Assembly: GCF_014490785.1 (NCBI RefSeq)
Contig: NZ_CP051488.1
Coordinates: 3,410,001 to 3,474,000 of the forward strand
Source of the DNA: Kosakonia sp. SMBL-WEM22
Lineage (GTDB): Bacteria; Pseudomonadota; Gammaproteobacteria; Enterobacterales; Enterobacteriaceae
Reading direction: 5' to 3'
Length of the DNA stretch: 64,000 nt
Of the stretch, positions 53,421 to 62,407 are shown one piece after another. The position numbers were made by a program, and so were the translations under genes. Each line of letters opens with the position of its first letter. Within the stretch, counting starts at the first letter, position 1. The notes beneath the pieces were generated by a model. The model was given only the letters and a program-made list of their open reading frames with translations, made no database searches and was not told where the DNA came from.

Positions 53421-54320
53421 CTAGGGAAGGCGCGTATCTGTATCTGCCGATCGCCTGAGATTTTTGCTGTCGCGCGCCGGGGGGTTGCCGAAAAGGCGCG
53501 CGTATTCGCGGGTAAACTGCGTCAGACTTTGATACCCGACCTCGGCGGCAACCGCGGCGACGTTGCCGGGGCGGCGCAACAGCAGGCTCCTGGCCTCATA
53601 CAGCCGGAGCTGCTTCTGGTACTGTAATGGCGTCAGGCCGGTGCTGGCTTTGAATCGTCGGTGAAAAACAGAAAGGCTCATTCCCGCAAGACGCGCCAAA
53701 TCCGTAATGCGCAGCGGCGAAGCAGAGTGGGAGCGCATAAAAGCGATTGCCGCGCGCAGCTTAGAAAAATGGCTCTGAATATCCACCGCCTGACGAAGGA
53801 TCTCTCCCTGCGCTCCTTGCAGAGTACGAAAGAGGATTTCGCGCTCCAGCAGCGGGGCCATCACCTTTATCTCCTCTGGCCGATCGCTGAGGCGCACCAT
53901 GCGCAGCCAGGCCTCTAACAGTGCTTCGCTGACTGTGCCGATGGCAAATGCCGGGGCGGTAGAGATTTCTGCGCTAAGCGGCATCTGGAGCAGCAGGTCG
54001 CCAAGAAGAGTGAAATCGAGGGTCAGGCGCACCGCCAGATAGGGCTCGGCCTCACTTGCCGCCGGGATATAACCCGTTGCGGGCAGATCAAAAGAGGCGA
54101 TAAAAACCTGCCCGGCTGAATAAGTGAGAAGCCGATCGCCTACGCGCAGCGTTTTCTCACCCTGCACAATTAGGCTAATAAAAGGGGGATAGATCTCGGC
54201 GGGTAGCGCTAAAGGCTGCATGACTTTAAAGAGGTCGACACGAGGAATCAGGGTGCTTTTTAACCCCTCTACCGCTCGCTCTACCACCTGATGGCGCAGC
54301 GCATTAAGTAACGCATTCAT
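53421..54320 (-). CDS. AraC-family regulator (AraC_N type)
   Basis: The start at 54320 follows GGGGTGTGAG and gives 299 aa. An AraC_N ligand domain (residues 25–160; PFISLIVQGEKTLRVGDRLL) and a C-terminal AraC double HTH (RITDLARLAGMSLSVFHRRF, NVAAVAAEVGYQSLTQFTRE) are visible. This subtype commonly sits beside and activates an SDR or aldo-keto reductase gene; the SDR at 54460 is divergent from it. Confidence 0.88.
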   Translation of the reverse strand: MNALLNALRHQVVERAVEGLKSTLIPRVDLFKVMQPLALPAEIYPPFISLIVQGEKTLRVGDRLLTYSAGQVFIASFDLPATGYIPAASEAEPYLAVRLTLDFTLLGDLLLQMPLSAEISTAPAFAIGTVSEALLEAWLRMVRLSDRPEEIKVMAPLLEREILFRTLQGAQGEILRQAVDIQSHFSKLRAAIAFMRSHSASPLRITDLARLAGMSLSVFHRRFKASTGLTPLQYQKQLRLYEARSLLLRRPGNVAAVAAEVGYQSLTQFTREYARLFGNPPARDSKNLRRSADTDTRLP

Positions 54321-54459
54321 CTCACACCCCTTCATTTTGCGCGCCCTGAGCCTGGCAGCATAAAAGCATAATCAGGCAAATAGTAGACAGGATTGTGACC
54401 GCAGGGCAAACGCTGCGTGGCTACTCTTTTGGCAATGTTCGCAAAAGAGGGCGGGATCG

Positions 54460-55191
54460 ATGGAGATTAAAAACGCAGTTGTGGTTATCACCGGCGCATC
54501 CTCCGGGATTGGTGAAGCGACCGCGCGCGCTGCGACGCAGGCGGGTGCCCACATAGTGCTGCTCGCGCGCCGTAAAGCACGGATCGAAGCGCTGGCGGCA
54601 GAGTGCGGTGATGCGCTCGCTGTCGCGTGTGACGTAACGCGCCCGGAGGAGGTAAAGCGGGCAATTGAGAGTACGCTTGCCACCTTCGGCAGAATCGATG
54701 TGCTGGTGAACAACGCCGGGCAAGGGTTGTACGCTGCGATTGATGAGATTACGGCGACGGATTTTAAGGCACTGCTCGACCTCAATCTCGTAGCACCCTT
54801 GATGATGATGCAAGCCGTGATCCCTGCCATGCGCCAGCAGGGCGCGGGCAGCATTATTAATATCAGTTCCGGCGCAACGCTGGGGGCATGGCCCGGTTCA
54901 GGGGCTTACACCAGTTCGAAAGCGGCGCTCAATATGCTCTCCGACGTTGCGCGCCTTGAACTGGCAGGCGTGGGGATCGCCGTTTCCACCCTACTGCCCT
55001 TTATGACGCACAGCGAATTTTACCACGCAGTGAAAGCGGGCCGGGAGCAGGCCAGCGCGCAGGAAGCACAGAGCGCGTCGTTTATCCACGCGCCGGAACA
55101 GGTCGCCCGTGAGATCCTGGCGCTGATAAAAAGCGGCGCGGCGCGCGGCGATCTGGTGCCGGTAGAGTATGGCGGAAGCTATCGCGGGTAA
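54460..55191 (+). CDS. Short-chain dehydrogenase/reductase
   Basis: The 243-aa protein has the classical SDR motifs: TGASSGIGEA for nucleotide binding, NNAG, catalytic Ser in INISSGATLG and the YxxxK motif in GAYTSSKAALN. An arginine after the second strand (LLARRKARIEAL) favours NADP(H). Substrate unknown; likely controlled by the divergent AraC regulator. Confidence 0.9.
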   Translation: MEIKNAVVVITGASSGIGEATARAATQAGAHIVLLARRKARIEALAAECGDALAVACDVTRPEEVKRAIESTLATFGRIDVLVNNAGQGLYAAIDEITATDFKALLDLNLVAPLMMMQAVIPAMRQQGAGSIINISSGATLGAWPGSGAYTSSKAALNMLSDVARLELAGVGIAVSTLLPFMTHSEFYHAVKAGREQASAQEAQSASFIHAPEQVAREILALIKSGAARGDLVPVEYGGSYRG

Positions 55192-55291
55192 GAAGGTTGC
55201 ACCCAGGCGAAGAGAATAAGTTGAACTCGCAGGCCCGGCAGGCTAGCCTGCGTCAACAAATACCCTCTTCTAAACACAGGTAATGTCGGCA

Positions 55292-55639
55292 ATGGCTTTA
55301 ATCCCTAAGAACTACGCGCGGCTGGAAAGCGGCTATCGTGAGAAAGCACTCAAAATCTATCCGTGGGTATGTGGGCGCTGCTCGCGAGAGTTTGTTTACT
55401 CAAACCTGCGTGAATTGACGGTTCATCATATCGATCACGATCACACCAATAATCCGGAAGATGGCAGCAACTGGGAGCTATTGTGTCTCTTTTGCCACGA
55501 TCATGAGCACTCGAAGTACACCGAAGCGGATCAGTACGGTACGAATGTGATTGCGGGAGAGGATGCGCAAAAAGATGTGGGCGCGGCGACCTACAACCCG
55601 TTTGCGGATTTAAAGTCGATGCTGGGCAAGAAGAAGTAA
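55292..55639 (+). CDS. yajD: HNH nuclease family protein YajD
   Basis: ATG 55292 gives 115 aa, the E. coli YajD length (MALIPKNYARLESGYREKAL). The HNH motif appears as TVHHIDHDHTNNPEDGSNWE with LLCLFCHDHEH, and CGRC with CLFC may bind zinc. The nuclease role is inferred from the fold. An ATG at 55283 is nearer the AGG ribosome site and would add three residues, so the start is not fully certain. Confidence 0.9.
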   Translation: MALIPKNYARLESGYREKALKIYPWVCGRCSREFVYSNLRELTVHHIDHDHTNNPEDGSNWELLCLFCHDHEHSKYTEADQYGTNVIAGEDAQKDVGAATYNPFADLKSMLGKKK

Positions 55640-55660
55640 GTTTGCGTGAAACGCAGGCAA

Positions 55661-55689
55661 TAAAAAACCCGCACATGGCGGGTTTTTTT
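55661..55689. terminator. Bidirectional terminator between yajD and the csp gene
   Basis: CCCGC/GCGGG stem with loop ACATG, extended by A6 on the left and T7 on the right. Confidence 0.88.
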
Positions 55690-55762
55690 CATTATCAGAA
55701 GGACTTACTGCTCAGGCTATCGCCGTCATCGCGGTTGTAAGGCTACTGATAATCAGCGCGGC

Positions 55763-55975
55763 TTACAGGGCAGTAACGTTGCCAGCTGCTGGGCCTTTAG
55801 CGCCGTTTTCGATGGTGAAGGAAACTTTCTGACCTTCATCCAGGGTTTTGTAGCTGTCGCTCTGGATTGCAGAGAAGTGTACGAATACATCTTTGCTGCC
55901 GTCGTCCGGAGTGATAAAGCCAAAACCTTTATCAGAGTTGAACCATTTTACTAAACCAGTCATTTTATTAGACAT
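55763..55975 (-). CDS. CspA-family cold-shock protein
   Basis: The 70-aa protein is a single OB-fold cold-shock domain with RNP1 KGFGFITP and RNP2 VFVHFSAIQ. It binds single-stranded RNA and DNA and melts mRNA structure after cold shock. It is closest in pattern to CspA/CspB/CspG of E. coli (MSNKMTGLVKWFNSDKGFGF); I cannot tell which paralogue. A long leader upstream suggests cold induction. Confidence 0.95.
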   Translation of the reverse strand: MSNKMTGLVKWFNSDKGFGFITPDDGSKDVFVHFSAIQSDSYKTLDEGQKVSFTIENGAKGPAAGNVTAL

Positions 55976-56150
55976 AGATAATTCCTTAATAGATGAGCCA
56001 CTTAGCGCGGCGGTAATGGCCTGTAATTAGAGAGTATCTTATTTGGCACTTAGGAGGAGGCTCACGAAGAAGGGTATCTTTGGATAACTCTTGAACTGAG
56101 GACTGCTTTACTAAAACTGCTTTCATAAGGTCTGTCTTCCAAACCGATGG
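55976..56150 (-). promoter_or_regulatory. Long cold-shock 5' leader (cspA-type thermosensor)
   Basis: On the minus strand the leader contains TCAAGAGTTATCCAAAGATA followed by CCCTTC, closely resembling the cspA leader segment TCAAGAGTTATCGTTGATAC. Cold-inducible csp genes have such leaders of about 150 bases that refold with temperature. A 65-codon frame within it is not considered a gene. Confidence 0.7.
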
Positions 56151-56362
56151 CGCTATTAAGACACAGCAAATTTCTTTTGGCAACGTCTAAGTTTAACTAT
56201 TTTAACCGCTTACACGCCTGGATGGCTGCCTGCCAGAGTGTGAAGGCTTGAGTGGCGCGGGCTGGGCCGCTTAAGCCCAACGGCAAATTTTTTGTATTTA
56301 TTGTGTCATTCAGGAACCTTTTTGCGAACTTAAACGCTCTCTCAATCATCTGCATGTTCACA

Positions 56363-56391
56363 TTATCCCCCCTAAAATATAGGGGTATACT
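56363..56391 (+). promoter_or_regulatory. Promoter of the mgtE leader
   Basis: TTATCC (56363–56368) and TATACT (56386–56391) are 17 bases apart and place transcription start just before the riboswitch. Confidence 0.55.
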
Positions 56392-56408
56392 CCCGCCCGC
56401 AGTTCGAT

Positions 56409-56572
56409 CTTGTTATGGCGAGGCTCCTGAGCAAAAACAAGTTACCGCCCTGATGGTGTCGAGAGAGACCACACAGGGAAATACAGGCATCCATCGAATC
56501 AAGGTGTTGCCAAGGTAACTTCCGGCGTTTTTTCGCGGATACGTTGCTCAGTGCTAAAACCGGGACGTAGGG
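56409..56572 (+). ncRNA. M-box (ykoK) magnesium riboswitch upstream of mgtE
   Basis: The region shows the conserved M-box blocks in order: CTTGTTATGGCGAGGCTCCT (consensus GTTAGGTGAGGCTCCT), GTGTCGAGAGAGAC, CAGGGAAATACAGGCATCCA, AATCAAGGTG, and CAGTGCTAAAACCGGGACGT. Mg2+ binding compacts this RNA and shuts off expression. Downstream, GTT-CCCT (from 56609) can pair with the AGGGAAC that includes the mgtE ribosome site (56621–56627), so control is probably translational. Confidence 0.85.
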
Positions 56573-56633
56573 ATCTTCATCTATATATTCCTGTCTTGTT
56601 CGCCCTGTAAGCATTTTCTATAGGGAACGTTGT

Positions 56634-57647
56634 ATGTCACATATTTATACTCACGGCGCACACTATCCAGAGGCGCATCAGGCTGGCGATAAGCTTGCCC
56701 ACTACATGTCTGCCGACTTTATTGCATTGTCAGATGACCTGACCGTTGAAGAGGGGCGTTCGACATTTCTGCAACAGATTAGCGATGACTACTTTCCGAC
56801 ATACGCTTTTATTGTATGCGGTGCGATGCTGCGCGGCGCTCTGCCCATCAGGGCGTTGTTGCAGGAGGAGAATGTCGCGAAGCCGATTACCTCGTTGATG
56901 ACCAGCGATCTGGTTCACGCCGCGCCTGATGATACGCGCCATGAAACCGCCCGGCTGATCGAGAGCCGGGGAATGACGCTGATTCCTGTCACGGAGCATG
57001 GCAGACTGGTTGGCTGCCTGGCAGAGAAAGAGATTGCCCACCTGCTTGCCGATGAGGCGACAGAGGATGCCCAGCGCCAGGGCGCAACTTTGCCGCTGGA
57101 AAAATCGTATCTGGAGATCACCCCGGTCGGGTTATGGAAAAAACGCGCGCTCTGGCTGTTACTGCTGTTTGTCGCAGAAGCCTATACCAGCAGCGTGATC
57201 CAGCATTTTGAAGAGGCGCTGGAGTCGGCAATTGCGCTGGCCTTCTTTATTCCGCTGTTGATCGGTACCGGCGGCAATAGCGGCACGCAAATCACCTCTA
57301 CGCTGGTGCGTGCGATGGCGCTGGGCGAAGTGAGGATGGCCGACATGGGCCGGGTGATCCGCAAAGAGATGACCACCGCGCTGATGATTGCCGTCACCCT
57401 CGCCGCTGCGGGATGCCTGCGCGCATGGATGATGGGCATTGGCCCGGAGATCACCTTGATTGTCAGCCTGACGCTGCTCTGCATCACACTGTGGAGCGCA
57501 GTGGTCTCCTCCGTGATCCCGATGGTGATTAAACGCGTCGGTATCGATCCGGCGGTGGTCTCCGCGCCGTTTATAGCCACGCTGATAGACGGCACTGGCC
57601 TGATTATCTACTTCAAAATCGCCCAGTATTTTCTTGGGCTAAGCTGA
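56634..57647 (+). CDS. mgtE: MgtE-type magnesium transporter
   Basis: The 337-aa protein is shorter than typical MgtE (about 450 aa) because the N-terminal helical domain is largely missing. A CBS-domain region (about 20–150) is followed by five membrane helices with the Mg2+-selective PLLIGTGGNSGTQITSTLVRA and LIDGTGLIIYF motifs. It imports Mg2+ through a channel gated by cytosolic Mg2+. The upstream M-box gives feedback control. Confidence 0.92.
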   Translation: MSHIYTHGAHYPEAHQAGDKLAHYMSADFIALSDDLTVEEGRSTFLQQISDDYFPTYAFIVCGAMLRGALPIRALLQEENVAKPITSLMTSDLVHAAPDDTRHETARLIESRGMTLIPVTEHGRLVGCLAEKEIAHLLADEATEDAQRQGATLPLEKSYLEITPVGLWKKRALWLLLLFVAEAYTSSVIQHFEEALESAIALAFFIPLLIGTGGNSGTQITSTLVRAMALGEVRMADMGRVIRKEMTTALMIAVTLAAAGCLRAWMMGIGPEITLIVSLTLLCITLWSAVVSSVIPMVIKRVGIDPAVVSAPFIATLIDGTGLIIYFKIAQYFLGLS

Positions 57648-57788
57648 AAACCGTACCCCCTCTCTTTACGGAACGCGCTGGCTTAATCCGTCGGCGCGCT
57701 ATAGTCCCCTCCCCCCAATTTTCGGCGCATTCATTATGTTTCAGGACGTGCTATCGTCAGCCGTTAACAGACTGTTAAAAAAGGTTTT

Positions 57789-58202
57789 ATGATGAGCACC
57801 CTCGAACAATTAAAAACAACGTATCCCGGCGCGCAGGCGTGGCAGATTGGCGACAGCCCGGCGCTTGCCGATGAACTGGCGGCGTTAGTGGCCAGCGGCA
57901 TCAAAACCGCCTCCTGCGGTGCATTCACCTGGTGGCAAAGTGAAGAGTCCGCGCCCAAACTTGGCAGCTACAACATTATCCTTAACGGCGAGAGTGAGCC
58001 GGTGTGTGTGATCCGCATCATCTCGCTGAGACTAATGCGCTTTTGTGATGTCACCGAAGCGTTTGCCCGTAAAGAGGGTGAAGGCGACTTAAGCCTTGAA
58101 TACTGGCGCAAAGAGCATCAGCGCTTTTTCAGCGCAGCCGGGATCTTCTCTGAAGAGATGGAGCTGGTGGCCGAGGAGTTTGTTGTCGTTGAGCGAGTTT
58201 GA
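57789..58202 (+). CDS. ASCH-domain protein
   Basis: The 137-aa protein matches the ASCH (PUA-like) family: GIKTASCGAFTWW near the N-terminus and SLEYWRKEHQRFF near the C-terminus. Members bind RNA or hydrolyse modified nucleosides (for example N4-acetylcytidine in YqfB), but this longer subtype has no proven role. AAGG precedes the ATG. Confidence 0.85.
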   Translation: MMSTLEQLKTTYPGAQAWQIGDSPALADELAALVASGIKTASCGAFTWWQSEESAPKLGSYNIILNGESEPVCVIRIISLRLMRFCDVTEAFARKEGEGDLSLEYWRKEHQRFFSAAGIFSEEMELVAEEFVVVERV

Positions 58203-58207
58203 ATGAC

Positions 58208-58238
58208 GCCGCATCACGCGGCATTTATTTATTTTTAC
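58208..58238 (+). terminator. Probable terminator after the ASCH gene
   Basis: GCCGC/GCGGC stem with loop ATCAC followed by ATTTATTTATTTTT. Confidence 0.75.
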
Positions 58239-58764
58239 TGCCAAAACGCCCCCCCACACCCTATAACCCCATTAAGAATAAGCCAATGATGTAATGTGGC
58301 TAATATAGAAAATTAATTTAGTAATTATTATTAAATAGCATTACTTTGCGTAAGCTTATTTTCTAATTGCGACTCATTATCATAAATATAATCACCACCT
58401 ACTTATTATTTAATTATCAAAAGTCGACTAAATTAAATTAAACGGATGGTTATCGGCGTAAAAAAATAAAACTTTATGCTTTTTAATAAATAAAAAATAA
58501 ACCATTAATCGAAATGAACACTTACGGCATCAAACAATCACCAAACACAGCCAACCCTTTGATCTATAATCAAATAACCTATCAAATTCAATTAGAAAAT
58601 TTAAACAATTTACTTCATGGACAATTAACCATGCGTATCTATAATTCTTTTGTCGCCAGAGTTATTTAAATTAAAACCGCCTGAATATAGGGGGTAATTT
58701 TTATCGTGAGCGCATTAACCATTTTATAAATGCCATTTAAAACATTACAATCACCAGGGTAAAA
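58239..58764. other. AT-rich intergenic region upstream of the chemoreceptor
   Basis: About 520 bases, much richer in A+T than neighbours. The longest unrecognised plus-strand frame (58514–58669, 51 codons) lacks a ribosome site. I find no clear FliA-type promoter. It likely holds the chemoreceptor promoter and regulatory sites. Confidence 0.4.
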
Positions 58765-60696
58765 ATGAAAAACCTCTTAAATAAAATTAATCTTTCCACG
58801 AAGTTTATGGTGCTGGGTATCATTTCACTTCTCCTCTTTGCGCTGCCGACTGCTTTATTTGTAAATGAAAGTAGCCAGAAAGTGCAGGCAAAACAGGTTG
58901 AATTGAAAGCGATTCCGGTTGAGAAAAAGCTGTTAAAACTGCTTAACCTCATTCAGCGCCACCGCGCAGAATCCGCTATCGCTGTTACGCAAGGTAATCC
59001 TGCTTATCCTCCGCGTATTGCGCTGCGTGACCAGATTAACGTGCTGGCTGATGAGATTAAAACCGATCTCGTTGCTGAAAGCCCGGACGCGCACCCTTTA
59101 CAGCAGCTCGATAAAGTTAATCAGCAGTGGCAGGCGCTGCAAAACCAGATCGACAGCCGCAGCCTGGCCGCGCCGGAAAGCCTGGTCTCTCATGCCGCGG
59201 TGATCCGCAGCTTGCTGGACTTCAATATTGATGTGCTCGATTTCTACGGCCTGTCGCTGGATCCCGATTTAGATACCTCACAACTGATTACGGCGGCGCT
59301 CTATCACCTGCCTGAACTGACCGAAACCCTGGGTCAGATCCGCGCCAGCGGCACCTCACTACTGGCGAAGAAGGATGGCATCAGCGAGGCCGACAACGCC
59401 CGCATGGAGTTTCAGATTAGCAACGGCGAAAAAGCGCTGCAGCTCTTTGGCGTCGGCATGCAAAAATATCTGAACGGTAATGAAGAGATGCGCAGCCTGT
59501 TTGGGCGTAAAACGGAAGGCGCTATTCAGGGTGCTACACAAGCGCTCTCCACCGCCCGCGAGATCTTTATTTCCCATTCGCGCCCGGCAATGGCACCAAC
59601 GGAGTACGTGGCGATCTTTACCGAAGCCATTAATAACTTCACCGTGCTGGGTAACGGCATGAGCGATGAGCTGTCGGAGCAGTTAACTAAGCAGATTTCG
59701 GCGCAGCGTAGCGCACAGATCACCCTGCTGGCAGTGTTGATCCTCAGCGCGCTGTTGGGTATTGCCCTGACGGTGATGATCATTCGCTCCATTACCGGCC
59801 CGGTTAATGAAGCGGCACGCATTGCGCAGGAAGTGGCCACCGGCGATCTCACCTCCCGTATCGCCGTTACTGGCAGTAATGAGATGAGCGCGCTGTTACA
59901 GTCCCTGATGAAGATGAGCGAACACCTCTCCGAGTTGGTCAATGATATTAAAAACAACGCCGTAACTATCGCGACCTCCTCGGAAGAGATCGCCAGCGGC
60001 AACAGCGATCTCTCTTCACGCACTGAGGAGCAGGCCGCTTCGCTGGCACAGACTGCCGCCAGTATGGAGCAGCTTGCCTCGATTATTCAGCAGAATGCGG
60101 ACAACACCCGCCATGCCGCGTCGATGGCGGGTTCGGCGACCAGCGCCGCGCTGCTCGGCGGCGAAGCGATGGAGTCCGTACTGGCCTCCATGCACAAAAT
60201 CAGTAACAGCGCCGGTCAGATTGAAGAGATCATCGCAGTGATTGACGGTATCGCCTTCCAGACCAATATCCTGGCGCTGAACGCCGCGGTGGAAGCGGCC
60301 CGCGCGGGCGAGCACGGTAAAGGGTTTGCCGTTGTCGCCTCCGAGGTGAGAGCCCTGGCACAGCGTTCTGCCGTCGCGGCGAAAGAGATCAAAGAGCTGA
60401 TTGAAAACTCGGTCAGCGATGCGCAGTCGGGCATTAAGATGGCGGAAAACGCCGGGGATAAAGTGAAGCAGAGCGTTAGCGCTATTGAGCAGACCTCAAT
60501 GCTGATAAGCGAAGTCTCCGCCTCTTCTGCCGAGCAGAGCTCCGGGGTGTCGCAGATTAATATCGCAGTAAGCCAGATGGATCAGGTGACGCAGCAGAAC
60601 GCCGTGCTGGTTCAGCAGTCCGCCTCTTCCGCAGACGATCTCGCCGAGCGCGCGGCGCGCCTGCGCCAGCTGGTGGCCGTCTTCAGAACGCAGTAA
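58765..60696 (+). CDS. Methyl-accepting chemotaxis protein
   Basis: The 643-aa chemoreceptor has a first membrane helix at about residues 13–33, a periplasmic helical sensor domain to about 320 that looks nitrate/NIT-like (RHRAESAIAV), a second helix (LLAVLILSALLGIALTVMII), a HAMP domain and a signalling domain. The hairpin tip is intact (IAFQTNILALNAAVEAARAG). The C-terminus ends VFRTQ with no NWETF-type CheR/CheB tether. Ligand unknown. Confidence 0.92.
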   Translation: MKNLLNKINLSTKFMVLGIISLLLFALPTALFVNESSQKVQAKQVELKAIPVEKKLLKLLNLIQRHRAESAIAVTQGNPAYPPRIALRDQINVLADEIKTDLVAESPDAHPLQQLDKVNQQWQALQNQIDSRSLAAPESLVSHAAVIRSLLDFNIDVLDFYGLSLDPDLDTSQLITAALYHLPELTETLGQIRASGTSLLAKKDGISEADNARMEFQISNGEKALQLFGVGMQKYLNGNEEMRSLFGRKTEGAIQGATQALSTAREIFISHSRPAMAPTEYVAIFTEAINNFTVLGNGMSDELSEQLTKQISAQRSAQITLLAVLILSALLGIALTVMIIRSITGPVNEAARIAQEVATGDLTSRIAVTGSNEMSALLQSLMKMSEHLSELVNDIKNNAVTIATSSEEIASGNSDLSSRTEEQAASLAQTAASMEQLASIIQQNADNTRHAASMAGSATSAALLGGEAMESVLASMHKISNSAGQIEEIIAVIDGIAFQTNILALNAAVEAARAGEHGKGFAVVASEVRALAQRSAVAAKEIKELIENSVSDAQSGIKMAENAGDKVKQSVSAIEQTSMLISEVSASSAEQSSGVSQINIAVSQMDQVTQQNAVLVQQSASSADDLAERAARLRQLVAVFRTQ

Positions 60697-60783
60697 TCCT
60701 CTGCGGCTCAGAATGCCCCCATTCTGAGCCATTAACGCCGACGCCGCCGGGATCATCAGGCGGCGTCCTCACCTGCCTCTGTT

Positions 60784-61713
60784 TCACCGCCCGCTTTTTA
60801 ACTCTTGTGCCAGCGTGTGCAGCGTCGCCTGTAGCCAGCTGGTCGCGCCTCGCTTGCCGCTGCGCTTATGGGAGTAAATTTTCACCTCAAACGGCGCGAT
60901 GTTGAAAGGCAGGGCAAAAAGCGTGATATCCACAGCGGGCATCAGCTTCTCGGCGGCAAAACGCGGGATCGCCATCAGCAGATCGCTTTGGGCAACAATA
61001 AACGGTGCACTCAACATCGACGGCGTTTTAAGCGCGATCTGTCGCGTATACCCCATCTGCTCAAGCTGTAGATCAATCACCCCCTGCTTCTCATTCCACG
61101 GCGTCACCACCAGATGCCGCGCGGCAAGATAGTCTTCGAGCGTCAGCGAGGAACGGCGTTTGTTGCTGATAACGACATACTCATCTCTGAACCAATTAAT
61201 CTCATCCAGTTCCGGATGGCGAAACGCGTCCGGGGTGCTGAACCCCAGCGCCAGGTCGATCTCGCCGGCCAGTAATTCGGTGAGTGCCGGGCTATGCGGG
61301 AGGTAGATGAGGTCAAAACCGAGACCGGGTGCGTCATATTGCAGCTTCTCCATCAGGGCCGGAAAGATGCAAAACGCGGTGAAATCGGTAATGGCGATCT
61401 GCAAACGTTCCGTCGTGGTAGCAGGTGAGAACTCCGGCTGCGGCGTCAGCTGCTGGTTTAGGAATTTCAGCGCCGAAGCAATGGAGGGCGCGAGCTGGGT
61501 GGCGTAGACACTGGGGCACATCCGGTGCCCCTCCCGGTAAAAGAGCGGATCATTGAGCGCGGTGCGCAGCCGTGAGAGCGCATGGCTGAGCGCCGAGGTG
61601 CTCATCGCCAGCTCATCAGCCGCAAGGCGCACCGAGCGGTAACGGTAGACGGCGTCAAAAACGGGCAAAAGGTTTAAATCAAGACGCCGCAGCGCCGGAT
61701 GCATAATATTCAT
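60784..61713 (-). CDS. LysR-family transcriptional regulator
   Basis: The 309-aa protein has an N-terminal winged helix (LRRLDLNLLPVFDAVYRYRS, LAADELAMSTSALSHALSRL) and a C-terminal periplasmic-binding-like effector domain. It is of the type in which LDLNLL opens the DNA-binding domain (NodD/LeuO-like). It is divergent from the GNAT gene at 61809. I use the second of two adjacent ATG codons; the choice is uncertain. Confidence 0.88.
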   Translation of the reverse strand: MNIMHPALRRLDLNLLPVFDAVYRYRSVRLAADELAMSTSALSHALSRLRTALNDPLFYREGHRMCPSVYATQLAPSIASALKFLNQQLTPQPEFSPATTTERLQIAITDFTAFCIFPALMEKLQYDAPGLGFDLIYLPHSPALTELLAGEIDLALGFSTPDAFRHPELDEINWFRDEYVVISNKRRSSLTLEDYLAARHLVVTPWNEKQGVIDLQLEQMGYTRQIALKTPSMLSAPFIVAQSDLLMAIPRFAAEKLMPAVDITLFALPFNIAPFEVKIYSHKRSGKRGATSWLQATLHTLAQELKSGR

Positions 61714-61808
61714 CATTGTGTGATTTCATTGCACTTAATTCTTCAGACGATACCCCTTATGCTTAGCGGCAGCAATCTCGCCTCTCGACCAAACCAACAG
61801 GAAAACCG

Positions 61809-62285
61809 ATGAGCCTTACCATTCGCCCGGCCTGCCCGGAAGACGCATCCGCTATTTACGACATGATTTATGAGCTGGCCGTGTATGAAAAAGCGCCGCA
61901 AGAGGTGGTCACCACCCCCGATGAGATCCGCGAGACGCTGTTTGGCGCGGGTAGCAATACCGAAGCTTTGATCTGTGAAATTGCCGGGAAGATCGTCGGT
62001 TATGCCGTCTTCTTCACCAGCTACTCCACCTGGCTTGGCCGCAACGGTATCTATATGGAAGATTTGTATATCTCCCCTGATTATCGCGGCCAGGGCGCGG
62101 GTAGAGCGATGCTAAAACAGATTGCGCAGTACGCCGTTGCGCGCCGTTGCGGCCGCCTTGAGTGGAGTGTGCTCGACTGGAACCAGCCGGCCATTGATTT
62201 TTACCTGAGCATTGGTGCGCTGCCGCAATCTGAATGGGTACGCTACCGCCTTGATGGCGACGCGCTGCTGAAATTTGCTGAATAA
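61809..62285 (+). CDS. GNAT-family N-acetyltransferase (diamine/thialysine acetyltransferase-like)
   Basis: The 158-aa protein has the acetyl-CoA binding motif SPDYRGQGAGRAMLK and the C-terminal LEWSVLDWNQPAIDFYLSIG pattern typical of the spermidine/thialysine acetyltransferase branch. The true substrate is not known. It is divergent from the LysR gene and followed by a terminator. Confidence 0.88.
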   Translation: MSLTIRPACPEDASAIYDMIYELAVYEKAPQEVVTTPDEIRETLFGAGSNTEALICEIAGKIVGYAVFFTSYSTWLGRNGIYMEDLYISPDYRGQGAGRAMLKQIAQYAVARRCGRLEWSVLDWNQPAIDFYLSIGALPQSEWVRYRLDGDALLKFAE

Positions 62286-62318
62286 AAGCCGCTCACCGCA
62301 GCAGCTTGACAGGCTAAA

Positions 62319-62346
62319 CACCGCACTTCGCTGCGGTGATTTTTAT
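62319..62346 (+). terminator. Rho-independent terminator after the GNAT gene
   Basis: Perfect 7-bp stem CACCGCA/TGCGGTG, loop CTTCGC, followed by ATTTTTAT. Confidence 0.85.
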
Positions 62347-62407
62347 GATGCGGCCAGGAAGCAAAGCGGGCGTCATGCCCGCTAGATGCGAGAATGGGGC
62401 CGTAGGG

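Noticed and set aside
55986..56183. 65-codon frame upstream of the csp gene
   Set aside because: It lies wholly inside the structured cold-shock leader, whose sequence resembles the cspA leader RNA.
56372..56614. 80-codon minus-strand frame upstream of mgtE
   Set aside because: It is antisense to the M-box RNA, whose conservation explains the open frame.
58514..58669. 51-codon plus-strand frame in the AT-rich gap before the chemoreceptor
   Set aside because: No ribosome site, no recognisable similarity and composition equal to the surrounding non-coding DNA.
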